NCBI RefSeq assembly: GCF_051124815.1
Contig: NZ_CP118489.1
Location: forward strand, 62,001-126,000
DNA length: 64,000 nucleotides
Direction of reading: 5' to 3'
Source: Azospirillum sp051124815
Lineage (GTDB): Bacteria; Pseudomonadota; Alphaproteobacteria; Azospirillales; Azospirillaceae
Positions within the stretch are counted from its first letter, which is position 1. The number at the start of each line of letters is the position of its first letter. Position numbers and translations under genes: made by a program. Below are positions 54,036-61,860 of this stretch, one piece after another. The notes under the pieces were generated by a model. It was not told the origin of the DNA, did no database searches, and saw only the letters and a program-made list of their open reading frames with translations.

Positions 54036-54842
54036 ATGCTGCGCTTCCGTTCGCTGGCTTCGCTGCTGGCCGGTGCCGCCACCCTGGCCGTCGCCTTCGG
54101 TGCGACTCTCAATCCTGTGGCCGCCGAAACCATCAAGGTCGGCGTCACTGCCGGTCCGCACGCCCAGATCCTGGAGGCGGTGAAGCCCATCGCCGCCAAG
54201 GACGGGCTGGACATCCAGATCATCGAGTTCACCGACTACGTCATCCCGAACCAGGCGCTGGCCGGCGGCGATCTGGACGCCAACAGCTTCCAGCACCAGC
54301 CCTATCTGGACAATCAGGTGAAGGACCGCGGCTTCGATCTGGTCAGCGTCGGCAAGACGGTGGTCTACCCGATCGGCATCTATTCCAAGAAGGTCAAGAG
54401 CCTGGACGAGCTGCAGTCCGGGGCCAAGGTCGCCATCCCCAACGATCCGACCAACGGCGGCCGCGTCCTGCTGCTGCTGCAGGCCAAGGGTTTGATCAAG
54501 CTGAAGGACGGCGGCAATCTGAAGGCCTCGCCGATCGACATCGTCGAGAATCCGAAGAAGCTGGAGATCGTCGAGCTGGACGCCGCCCAGCTTCCGCGCT
54601 CGCTGGATGACGTGACCGTCGCCGCCATCAACACCAACTTCGCGCTGGAGGCCGGCATCGATCCGGTCAAGGACGCCATTGCCCGCGAAGCGGCGGACAG
54701 CCCCTATGCCAACGTTATCGCCGTCCGCAAGGCCGACAAGGACAAGCCCTGGGTCGCCAAGCTGGTGAAGTCCTACCAGAGCCCGGAGGTGAAGGAGTTC
54801 ATCCTCACCAAGTTCAAGAACGCCGTGGTTCCGGCATTCTGA
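54036..54842 (+). CDS. metQ: methionine-binding protein MetQ/NlpA family
   Basis: A 268-aa periplasmic methionine receptor. A signal peptide (LASLLAGAATLAVAFGA) with cleavage after NPVAA precedes the mature ETIKVGVTAGPHAQILEAVK. There is no lipobox Cys, so it is a soluble form, unlike E. coli MetQ. Conserved blocks: IIEFTDYVIPNQALAGGDLD, NSFQHQPYLDN and IPNDPTNGGRVLLLLQAKGL. ATG 54036 follows GAGGAG. The 3' end overlaps the convergent TPR gene by 29 bp. Confidence 0.96.
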   Translation: MLRFRSLASLLAGAATLAVAFGATLNPVAAETIKVGVTAGPHAQILEAVKPIAAKDGLDIQIIEFTDYVIPNQALAGGDLDANSFQHQPYLDNQVKDRGFDLVSVGKTVVYPIGIYSKKVKSLDELQSGAKVAIPNDPTNGGRVLLLLQAKGLIKLKDGGNLKASPIDIVENPKKLEIVELDAAQLPRSLDDVTVAAINTNFALEAGIDPVKDAIAREAADSPYANVIAVRKADKDKPWVAKLVKSYQSPEVKEFILTKFKNAVVPAF

Positions 54843-57800
54843 GTGCGTTGAGAGCACGCCCGGCGGCGCCCAGCGCGTCGCCGAGCGTTTCTCCCGGTCG
54901 CGGCCCGAACAGCCGCATCGACGGATACCAGGGCCGGCAGCCGGTGCCGAGCGCCGTCCAGTCCCCCGCCGGCCCGATCCGCCACACCGGAACGCCGAGC
55001 GCCCCGGCCATCTCCGCCACCGATGTGCCGGCGGAGATCACCAGATCCAGCGCCGCCGTCAGGGCCGCCGCGCCGTCGAGATCGTTCTTCAGATCCAGCG
55101 GCGGACGGTGGATGGCGATGCCGAAGCGCTGTTCGGCGTCGGCGAGTTCGGCTTCGCACTCGTCGTATTGCAGGTTGACCAGACGCAGGCCGGGCAGGGT
55201 GAGGATCGGCGCCCAGTCGGCCAGCGGGGCGTAGTTGGCATCGCGGAGCGTGCTGCGAAGGCTGCTGCGCCAGCAAAGGCCGATGGTTAGGGCGGAGTTA
55301 GACCCCCACCTAACCTCCCCCGCTGGGCGGGGGAGGGACTGCCGCCGAACGCCGACAAAGCTCCTATCCCCTCCCCCGCCCAGCGGGGGAGGGTCAGGGA
55401 GGGGGCAATGGTTTGTCGAAAGACCACCCACCCACCCCCGCCACCACTTCACCGCCGCCCCGTCCGCCCGCAGCCACCCACCCCGCGCCGGAAAGCCGCC
55501 CAATCCCCAGCCCAGCAGCAAGGGCAGCGACCCCGCCGGGACGTGGCAGTCGGCGTCCACCGGATCCGCCGTCGCCGCGCGGACCACCGCCTGCGGGAAG
55601 GAGCGCGCGAACAGGTCCACCAGCCGCGGCTCGCATTCCAGGATCACGCGGCCGGCGCGTGCGATCAGGTCGGCGTAGCAGGCGCTGAACATCAGTTCGT
55701 CGCCCACCCCCTGCTCCCGCCAGACCAGCACCGTACGTCCCGCCAACTCGCCGCCGTCCCAGGCGGGAATGCGGAAACGGCGGTCGGGCAGTGCCTGCCC
55801 GGCGGCGAAGCGCGCCTCCAGCCCGGCCCAGCCCTCGGCGATCTCCCCCCGCGCCAGCGCCGCATAGCCACGGTTGAAGGCGGCGAGCGTCAGGGTCGGG
55901 TCGTCCTCCACCGCCCGGCGATAGGCCGCGTCCGCCTCGGCGGGACGGCCGGCGGCGTGCAGGGCATTGCCGAGATTGTAGCGCCAGTCGGCCCGCGCCG
56001 GCTCCAGCGCCAGGGCGCGGCCCCAACCCTTCAGCGCGGCGTCGAGCCGGCCCTGCCGCTGCCGCAGGTCCGCCAGCCCGGCCCAGCCGGCGCCGGTTCC
56101 GGGGGCGAACAGGATCACCCGCCACCAGGCCAGCCCGGCAGCGGTGCCGTCGCCCGCCCGCTCCAGCGCCAGTGCGAGATTGCCGAGCGTGCCGAGGTCG
56201 CCGGGACGGCCCTGCAGCGCCAGCCGCAGATGCGCCACCGCCTCGGCGGGACGGTCGAGCGCCAGGGCCGCCAGTCCCATGTTGCTGGTCGCCGCCGGGT
56301 CACCGGGACGCAGGCGCAAGGCCCGGCCGGCGGCACGTTCCGCCGCGGCGGCATGGTCGGAGTCACGCAAGGCATCGGCCGACAGGGCGGTCCAGGCCTC
56401 CACCAAAGCCGGATCGAGGGCGAGCGCCCGCCGAAAGAAGGGCAGCCCGTCCTTGCCCATCGTCTGCCGCGCCAGCCCGGCATTGGCCCACAGCCCGGCA
56501 TGGAAGAGGGCGAGGCTGAGGGCCGCGTCGGTCGCCTCCGCCGCCTCGGCCCCCGCGCCGCGGGACAGGCGCAGGGCACCGAGATTGCCGAGCGCCTCGA
56601 CGTCATCGGGGGCTAGCGTTGCTGCGGCCAGCCAGTCGGCCTCGGCGTCGGCCAGGGCGCCCATTTCCTGATGGGCGAGCGCGCGACGCTTGTGGCGGTC
56701 GGCGGTCGGCTCCACCGCGATGGCGCGGGTCAGCAGGGTGGCGGCGATGTCGGGACGGCCGGCCTGATGGCCGAGCAGCGCGTAGCCCTCCAGCGCCGCC
56801 GGCACCTCGCCGCCGCCCTCGCTGCCCAGGTCGAGGATGCGCTGATAAGCCTTCTCCGCCTCGGGCCAGAGGCCTGACTCGTGGAGCGCGCGCGCTTCGG
56901 CCAGCCACGAGTCAATAGGCGGGGCGGGGACCAGCCGGCGCAGATCCGCCGCCATGCGGACCAGAATGTCGGCCAACCCCTCGCCGGGGCGTGTGCTCCA
57001 CAGCCGCATCGACGGGAACCACGGGCGCACGCAGCTGCCCAGCGCCGTCCAATCGCCGGCAGGGCCGAAGCGCCAGACCGGCACCCCCAGCGCGCCGGCC
57101 ATCTCGCCGACCGAACTCGCCACCGTCACCACGAGATCGAGGTTGGCGATCAGCGCGGCGACGCCCTCCAGGTCGTTCTTCAGGTCGGTGTCCGGCCAGC
57201 GCAGGATGCGGATGCCCAGCCGCGTTTCGACTTCGGCGATCTCCGCCTCGCGCCCGTCATATTGCAGGGTGACCGGGATCAGGCCGGGCAAGGTCAGCAG
57301 CGGCGCCCAATCGGCCAGCGCGGTGTAGGAGGCCTTGCGCTCCCCCAGCATGTTCTGGCTGCCCCAGCAGATGCCGACGCGCAAACCCGGCCCCAATTCC
57401 GCCAATCGCTCGGCCCATTCCATTGCGCGCGCCGGATCCGGCGCAAGCCAGGACGGACGCGCCGGAAAATCGGCCAGGGTCGGGCGCAGCAGACGCGGCA
57501 GCGATCCCATCGGCAGATGGGCCTCGGCGTCGGTCGGGTCGGTCGTCTCCGCCCGCACCGTGACGCCGGGCAGGGCGCGGCTGACCAGCCCGGTCAGGCG
57601 GGCATCGACCTCCACCACCAGCGCCGCCGGACCCAGCCTTGCGGCGAGGTCGGGCAGGGCGGTGCCGAACATCAGCTCGTCGCCCAGCCCCTGTTCGCGC
57701 CAGACCAGCACGCGCCGGCCGGCCGCGCCGTCCCAGGCCGGCAGGGCGAGGCTGCGCCCGGCGGACACGCGGCGGGAGGCGAAGCGGGCCTCATACTCGT

Positions 57801-58605
57801 CCCACCCCTCCGCCAGCCGGCCACGGCCGAGCAGCCGCAGGGCGAGGTTCCAGCGCGCCAGCGCGAAGCCGGGGGCATGGACGAGGGCGTTGCGATAGAG
57901 CGCCTCCGCCTCCTCGCCGCGCCCCTGCGCCTCGCGCAGCAGGGCGAGGTTCACCATCGTCTCGGCATCGCCGGGGGCGAGGCGCAGCGCTTCCAGATGC
58001 GCCGCCTCGGCCTCGCCGGTGCGGCCGGTCTCCTTCAGCACGACGCCGAGGTTGGTCAGGGCGGTGGCATGGCCGGGGTCGAGCTGCAGGGCATGGCGCA
58101 GCGCCGCTTCCGCCTCCGCATAGTCATCCTGCGCCCGCAGCAGCGTACCGAGATTGGCCCAGGCCTCGGCATAGCCGGCGTCGAGGTCGAGCGCCCGGCG
58201 GTAATGGCTTGCGGCCTCCGCCAGCCGGTCCTGCTCCTGCAGGGCGCTGCCCAGGCTGTTGTGCGCCTCCGCATAGGCCTCGCGCAGGGCGAGCGCCCGG
58301 CGGTACTCCGCCTCCGCCTCCGCCAGCCGGCCCAACGCGTGGAGGGCAAGGCCGAGGTTGGCATGCTGTTCCGCCATCTTCGGGCGCCGGGCGATGGCCT
58401 GCCCGATCAGGCGGACGGCGTCGGCATCCCGCCCGCGCTGGTGGTGCAGCACGCCCAGCAGATGCAGCGCGTCGGCGTTCGCGCCGTCGGCCGCCAGCAT
58501 GGCGCGATAGGCGCGCTCCGCCCCGTCCAGATCGCCGGCGCGGTGGTGGGCCAGCGCCTCACGCAGGAGGGCGGCCAATCTGGCGGGGGCTGCGGGTGGC
58601 GGCAT
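54814..58605 (-). CDS. duplicated TPR/glycosyltransferase-like protein with an in-frame repeat insertion
   Basis: A 1263-aa protein made of two similar halves. Each half has a run of TPR units (for example AEAEYRRALALREAYAEAHN in half 1 and EADAAYRRAVEDDPTLTLAA in half 2). A GT9/heptosyltransferase-like domain follows, with the shared blocks VLVWREQGLGDELMF and VLVWREQGVGDELMF, then GICWGSQ and GLCWRSS, DLKNDLEGVAALIANLDLVV and DLKNDLDGAAALTAALDLVI, and EMAGALGVPVWR in both. Such proteins are often found near flagellin or surface-polysaccharide loci. In half 2 the repeat at 55297-55408 adds about 40 low-complexity residues (CPLPDPPPLGGGG onward) without breaking the frame. Start uncertain: ATG 58605, or ATG 58638. 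Confidence 0.85.
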   Translation of the reverse strand: MPPPAAPARLAALLREALAHHRAGDLDGAERAYRAMLAADGANADALHLLGVLHHQRGRDADAVRLIGQAIARRPKMAEQHANLGLALHALGRLAEAEAEYRRALALREAYAEAHNSLGSALQEQDRLAEAASHYRRALDLDAGYAEAWANLGTLLRAQDDYAEAEAALRHALQLDPGHATALTNLGVVLKETGRTGEAEAAHLEALRLAPGDAETMVNLALLREAQGRGEEAEALYRNALVHAPGFALARWNLALRLLGRGRLAEGWDEYEARFASRRVSAGRSLALPAWDGAAGRRVLVWREQGLGDELMFGTALPDLAARLGPAALVVEVDARLTGLVSRALPGVTVRAETTDPTDAEAHLPMGSLPRLLRPTLADFPARPSWLAPDPARAMEWAERLAELGPGLRVGICWGSQNMLGERKASYTALADWAPLLTLPGLIPVTLQYDGREAEIAEVETRLGIRILRWPDTDLKNDLEGVAALIANLDLVVTVASSVGEMAGALGVPVWRFGPAGDWTALGSCVRPWFPSMRLWSTRPGEGLADILVRMAADLRRLVPAPPIDSWLAEARALHESGLWPEAEKAYQRILDLGSEGGGEVPAALEGYALLGHQAGRPDIAATLLTRAIAVEPTADRHKRRALAHQEMGALADAEADWLAAATLAPDDVEALGNLGALRLSRGAGAEAAEATDAALSLALFHAGLWANAGLARQTMGKDGLPFFRRALALDPALVEAWTALSADALRDSDHAAAAERAAGRALRLRPGDPAATSNMGLAALALDRPAEAVAHLRLALQGRPGDLGTLGNLALALERAGDGTAAGLAWWRVILFAPGTGAGWAGLADLRQRQGRLDAALKGWGRALALEPARADWRYNLGNALHAAGRPAEADAAYRRAVEDDPTLTLAAFNRGYAALARGEIAEGWAGLEARFAAGQALPDRRFRIPAWDGGELAGRTVLVWREQGVGDELMFSACYADLIARAGRVILECEPRLVDLFARSFPQAVVRAATADPVDADCHVPAGSLPLLLGWGLGGFPARGGWLRADGAAVKWWRGWVGGLSTNHCPLPDPPPLGGGGDRSFVGVRRQSLPRPAGEVRWGSNSALTIGLCWRSSLRSTLRDANYAPLADWAPILTLPGLRLVNLQYDECEAELADAEQRFGIAIHRPPLDLKNDLDGAAALTAALDLVISAGTSVAEMAGALGVPVWRIGPAGDWTALGTGCRPWYPSMRLFGPRPGETLGDALGAAGRALNALRMPEPRRS
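55297..55408. repeat. 112-bp dispersed palindromic repeat, copy 2 (inside a coding region)
   Basis: Same element as 2394-2505: left end GTTAGACCCCCACCTAACCT, hairpin CTCCCCC/GGGGGAG, variable middle, hairpin CCTCCCCC/GGGGGAGG, GGGGGC at the end. Here it lies inside the TPR/glycosyltransferase gene, read from its minus strand, in a frame with no stop. The homologous position of the first half of that protein lacks it. Confidence 0.88.
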
Positions 58606-58788
58606 GAGCGAGGGGTGCCAAAGGATGGAACGGGCCATTTCGATAGCATGAGTCGGCCGGGTGGCGCGCACCCAAAATCCCGAACGCAATTAAGGGGACT
58701 GGCGCGCCACTTTTCATCCTGTATACTTGCGCACAATTCGGCCCAGGGCCAACATCGTCGGTCGATATCCATCCAAAGGGCGTATATC

Positions 58789-59184
58789 TTGAGTAAGACT
58801 GCAATCATCGTCGACGACAGCAAGCTTTCGCGCATGCATGTGCGGGCCATGGTCTTGCGCAACAAGCCCGACTGGTCGGTGGTCGAGGCGGCGAACGGCG
58901 ACGAACTCTTCAGGACGTTGCAGGACACGCCGGTCGATGTCGCGATCATCGACTACAACATGCCCGGCGACAACGGCGTGGACACCGCGGCCAAGCTGCG
59001 CAGCAGCCACCCCGGCGTCCACATCGCCATCATCACCGCCAACGCCCAGGACGCGGTGGTCTCGGGCATCCGCGCGGTCGGCGCCGCCTTCATGCCGAAG
59101 CCGCTGGAGGAGGAGCAGGTCGTCCGCTTCCTGAACTCCACCGCCCTGCCGCCGCGCTGGCCCACCCAGGCCCCGCAGGAGTGA
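58789..59184 (+). CDS. CheY-like single-domain response regulator
   Basis: A 131-aa receiver: TAIIVDDSKLSRMHVRAMVL (acidic pocket), phospho-Asp in VAIIDYNMPGDNGVDTAAKL, Thr in AIITANAQ and Lys in AFMPKPLEEEQ. The start is TTG 58789 with AAAGGG 8 nt upstream; no ATG lies in a suitable place. It is the first gene of the chemotaxis-like operon. CheC, encoded next, is probably its phosphatase. An extended -10-like TGTATACT is at 58720-58727. Confidence 0.88.
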   Translation: MSKTAIIVDDSKLSRMHVRAMVLRNKPDWSVVEAANGDELFRTLQDTPVDVAIIDYNMPGDNGVDTAAKLRSSHPGVHIAIITANAQDAVVSGIRAVGAAFMPKPLEEEQVVRFLNSTALPPRWPTQAPQE

Positions 59185-59195
59185 TCGCAGCCCCG

Positions 59196-59828
59196 ATGCT
59201 GAGCGAGCTGGAGCGCGATGCGCTGGCCGAACTGGGCAACATCGGCATCGGCCGGGCATCGACGGCGCTCGGCCGCATGCTGGGCGGGCTGGTCACCCTG
59301 TCGGTCCCGTCGGTGGAGATGGTGCCGCTGGCCGACGTGGCCGGGCTGCTGGACCGGGCGCTGACGCCGCCGCTGGTGGGCATCTCCGAAACGCTGGGCG
59401 GCCTGTTCGCCGGATGCGCCCTGCTGGTCTTCCCCCAGGCCGGCAGCCTGTGCCTGGTGCGCGCCGCCCTGCCGCCCGACGTGCCGGCGGAGGATGTGCC
59501 GGAACTGGAGGACGAGGTTCTGGCGGAGCTGGGCAACGTCGTGCTGAACAGCGCGCTGGCCCTGGTCGCCAACCTGCTGGGCGAACCGGTGGAGACCGGC
59601 CTGCCGGCAGTGTTCCGCGGCGGTGCGGCGGAGATCCTGCTGGGGTGTTCGGGGACGCCGCCGACCGCGGACGGCGCCGCGGTGCTGTTCCACATCGACC
59701 TGCGCACGACCCTGCCGGGCGGCGACGGGGCGGTGGTGGGGGGACGGGTGGTCCTGCTGCTCGACGCCGGCTCCGCCGGGACGCTGCAGGCGACGCTCGG
59801 CCGCTATATCGGGCGGCTGGTGGCGTGA
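59196..59828 (+). CDS. cheC: CheC-family CheY phosphatase
   Basis: A 210-aa CheC-like protein with two copies of the active-site helix E-x3-N: ERDALAELGNIGIGRASTAL near the N-terminus and EDEVLAELGNVVLNSALALV in the middle. Two sites are typical of full CheC rather than CheX or FliY. It dephosphorylates CheY-P in the cytoplasm. ATG 59196 is chosen, 11 bp after the CheY stop; GTG 59181 overlaps that stop. CheC is less usual in alphaproteobacteria, where extra CheY sinks or CheZ are more common. Confidence 0.9.
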   Translation: MLSELERDALAELGNIGIGRASTALGRMLGGLVTLSVPSVEMVPLADVAGLLDRALTPPLVGISETLGGLFAGCALLVFPQAGSLCLVRAALPPDVPAEDVPELEDEVLAELGNVVLNSALALVANLLGEPVETGLPAVFRGGAAEILLGCSGTPPTADGAAVLFHIDLRTTLPGGDGAVVGGRVVLLLDAGSAGTLQATLGRYIGRLVA

Positions 59829-59868
59829 CGGCAACAAGAAGAACCGGCTGAAAGGGCGGACAAGGACC

Positions 59869-61860
59869 ATGGCACTCATCAAGAAGACCAGGATCGACAC
59901 GGCGCACACCGCGCGGAGCAAATCCGGCGCCGCCGGCGATCCGGATCGGTCCACCGCCGGACATCAGGCCGCCGGGAACGAAACCGCCACGACCGAAGCG
60001 ACGCCGTCGGCCGCCACGCCCGGCGCGCCGCAGCGCCGCCGGGCGCGCGCCGATTCGCGCCGCCGGCAGGCCGCCAGCGGCATCGCCGCCGCCGCCACCG
60101 AACTGGCGAGCGGCGTCACCCAGGCGGCCTCGGCGGCGGAGGAACTGCGCCGGGCGATGGAGCAGATCGCCGCCGGGGCGGAGGAATCGGCCAGCGCCAC
60201 CCAGCAGTCCCAGCGCATGATCGGCCGCGCGTCGGAGCTGCTGACCCGGTCGCGCAGCACGGCGGAGCAGGCGGTGCTGCGGGTGGAGGCGCTGCAGGCC
60301 ACGCTGAAGGACGTCAGCGGCCAGATCCTGTCCTCCATCGACGGCATCGTCCGCGCCGCCGAGCGGCAGGAGGCGTCGGTGCGGCTGGTGCGCGACTTGG
60401 AAGTCCGTGCTCAGGAGATCGGCACCATCGTCCAGAGCGTCGCCGCCATCGCCGACCAGACCAACCTGCTGGCGCTGAACGCCGCCATCGAGGCGGCGCG
60501 GGCGGGGGAAGCCGGCAAGGGCTTCGCCGTCGTCGCCGACGAGGTGCAGGCGCTGGCGGAGCGGTCGGAACGCAGTGCCAACGACATCCAGGCGATGGTC
60601 GCGGAAATCCAGGAGGCGGTGGCCGCCATCGCCGCCGGCATCGTCGCCTCCGCCGACGCCGCCAAGGCGGAGGTGGAGCGCGGGCGCAAGATCGTCCAGC
60701 AACTGGAAGGCGTGCGGTCGGACATGTCGACCATCGTGCAGGGAGCGCAGGATACCATCCGCGCCGCGGTGGAGGCCGATCAGGCCGCCCGCGAAGCCCT
60801 GCGCGGGGCGGAGACCATCGCCGCCAGCGCCGAGGAACAGTCCGCCGCCGCCGAGGAGGCGCTGCGGACGGCGGGTGAGCAGGCGCTGGCATTGACCCAG
60901 AGCCAGCGCGCCGCCGGGCAGCTGTCGGAACTGGCCGAGGATCTGGAGGGCACCGCCGATCTCGCCGCCACCGCCGACGAGCTGGCGTCGGCCGCCGAGG
61001 AGCTGTCGGCCGCCATCGAGGAGATCAACCGCGGCGCCGCCCAGATCATGACCGCCATCGGCCAGATCTCCGGCGGGGCGCAGGCCCAGAGCGCCGCCAC
61101 CCACCAGCTGGCGTCGGCGATCGCGGAGATCGACGCCGCCGCGACGCTGGCCGCGGGCCGGTCGGGCGAGTCGGTCGATCGCTGCACCTCGATGGAAGGT
61201 CTGCTGAGCGAAACCCGCGACACCATCGGAAAGCTGGCCGACGGCATGCTGGAGGCGGTGGACTCCTCCCGCCGGGCCGGCGAGCGGCTGGACGCGCTGG
61301 AGCGGATCGGCCGGCGCATCGACAAGGTGGTGGACGCCATCGCCACCGTCGCCATCCAGACCGGCATGCTGGCGGTCAGCGGCTCCATCGAAGCGGCGCG
61401 GGCGGGGGAGTTCGGCCGCGGCTTCACCGTGGTCAGCGGCGACATCCGCAAGCTGGCCGGCGACAGCGCGGACAGCGCGGAGCGGGTGAAGGACATCGTC
61501 CGCGACATCCAGGACCAGATGCTGCGCGTGCGCCGCGACGTGGATGAGGTATCCGCGACGGCGGTGACGGAGATCGCGCGCCACCGCGCCTTCGGCGTCA
61601 CCCTGACCGCCGGTGCCCAGGAACTGCGGGTGGTCACCGCCGGCGGACGCGAGATCCTGGACGCCGCCAAAGAGACCACCGCCGCCCTGCGCGAGACCCG
61701 CGTCGGCGTGGAGCAGGTGGCCGCCGCCGCCGCCGCCGCGAACCTCTCCGGCTCCGAGGCGGCGAAGGCCGCGCGCGAACAGGCGAAGGGGGCCGAGGAG
61801 CTGGCGTCGGCGATCGAGGAGATCGCGGCGATGGCCGACAGCCTGCTGGGCGCGGTTTGA
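59869..61860 (+). CDS. soluble methyl-accepting chemotaxis protein with two signalling tips
   Basis: A 663-aa protein without membrane segment or obvious sensor domain. After an Ala/Arg-rich start (~60 residues), almost the whole length is coiled coil. Two hairpin tips are visible. Tip 1 (about residues 185-230) is canonical: AIADQTNLLALNAAIEAARA then GEAGKGFAVVADEV. Tip 2 (about 485-530) is a diverged copy: TVAIQTGMLAVSGSIEAARA then GEFGRGFTVVSGDI. This looks like a tandem duplication of the MCP signalling domain. The stop overlaps the CheW gene start (TTGA). Confidence 0.88.
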   Translation: MALIKKTRIDTAHTARSKSGAAGDPDRSTAGHQAAGNETATTEATPSAATPGAPQRRRARADSRRRQAASGIAAAATELASGVTQAASAAEELRRAMEQIAAGAEESASATQQSQRMIGRASELLTRSRSTAEQAVLRVEALQATLKDVSGQILSSIDGIVRAAERQEASVRLVRDLEVRAQEIGTIVQSVAAIADQTNLLALNAAIEAARAGEAGKGFAVVADEVQALAERSERSANDIQAMVAEIQEAVAAIAAGIVASADAAKAEVERGRKIVQQLEGVRSDMSTIVQGAQDTIRAAVEADQAAREALRGAETIAASAEEQSAAAEEALRTAGEQALALTQSQRAAGQLSELAEDLEGTADLAATADELASAAEELSAAIEEINRGAAQIMTAIGQISGGAQAQSAATHQLASAIAEIDAAATLAAGRSGESVDRCTSMEGLLSETRDTIGKLADGMLEAVDSSRRAGERLDALERIGRRIDKVVDAIATVAIQTGMLAVSGSIEAARAGEFGRGFTVVSGDIRKLAGDSADSAERVKDIVRDIQDQMLRVRRDVDEVSATAVTEIARHRAFGVTLTAGAQELRVVTAGGREILDAAKETTAALRETRVGVEQVAAAAAAANLSGSEAAKAAREQAKGAEELASAIEEIAAMADSLLGAV

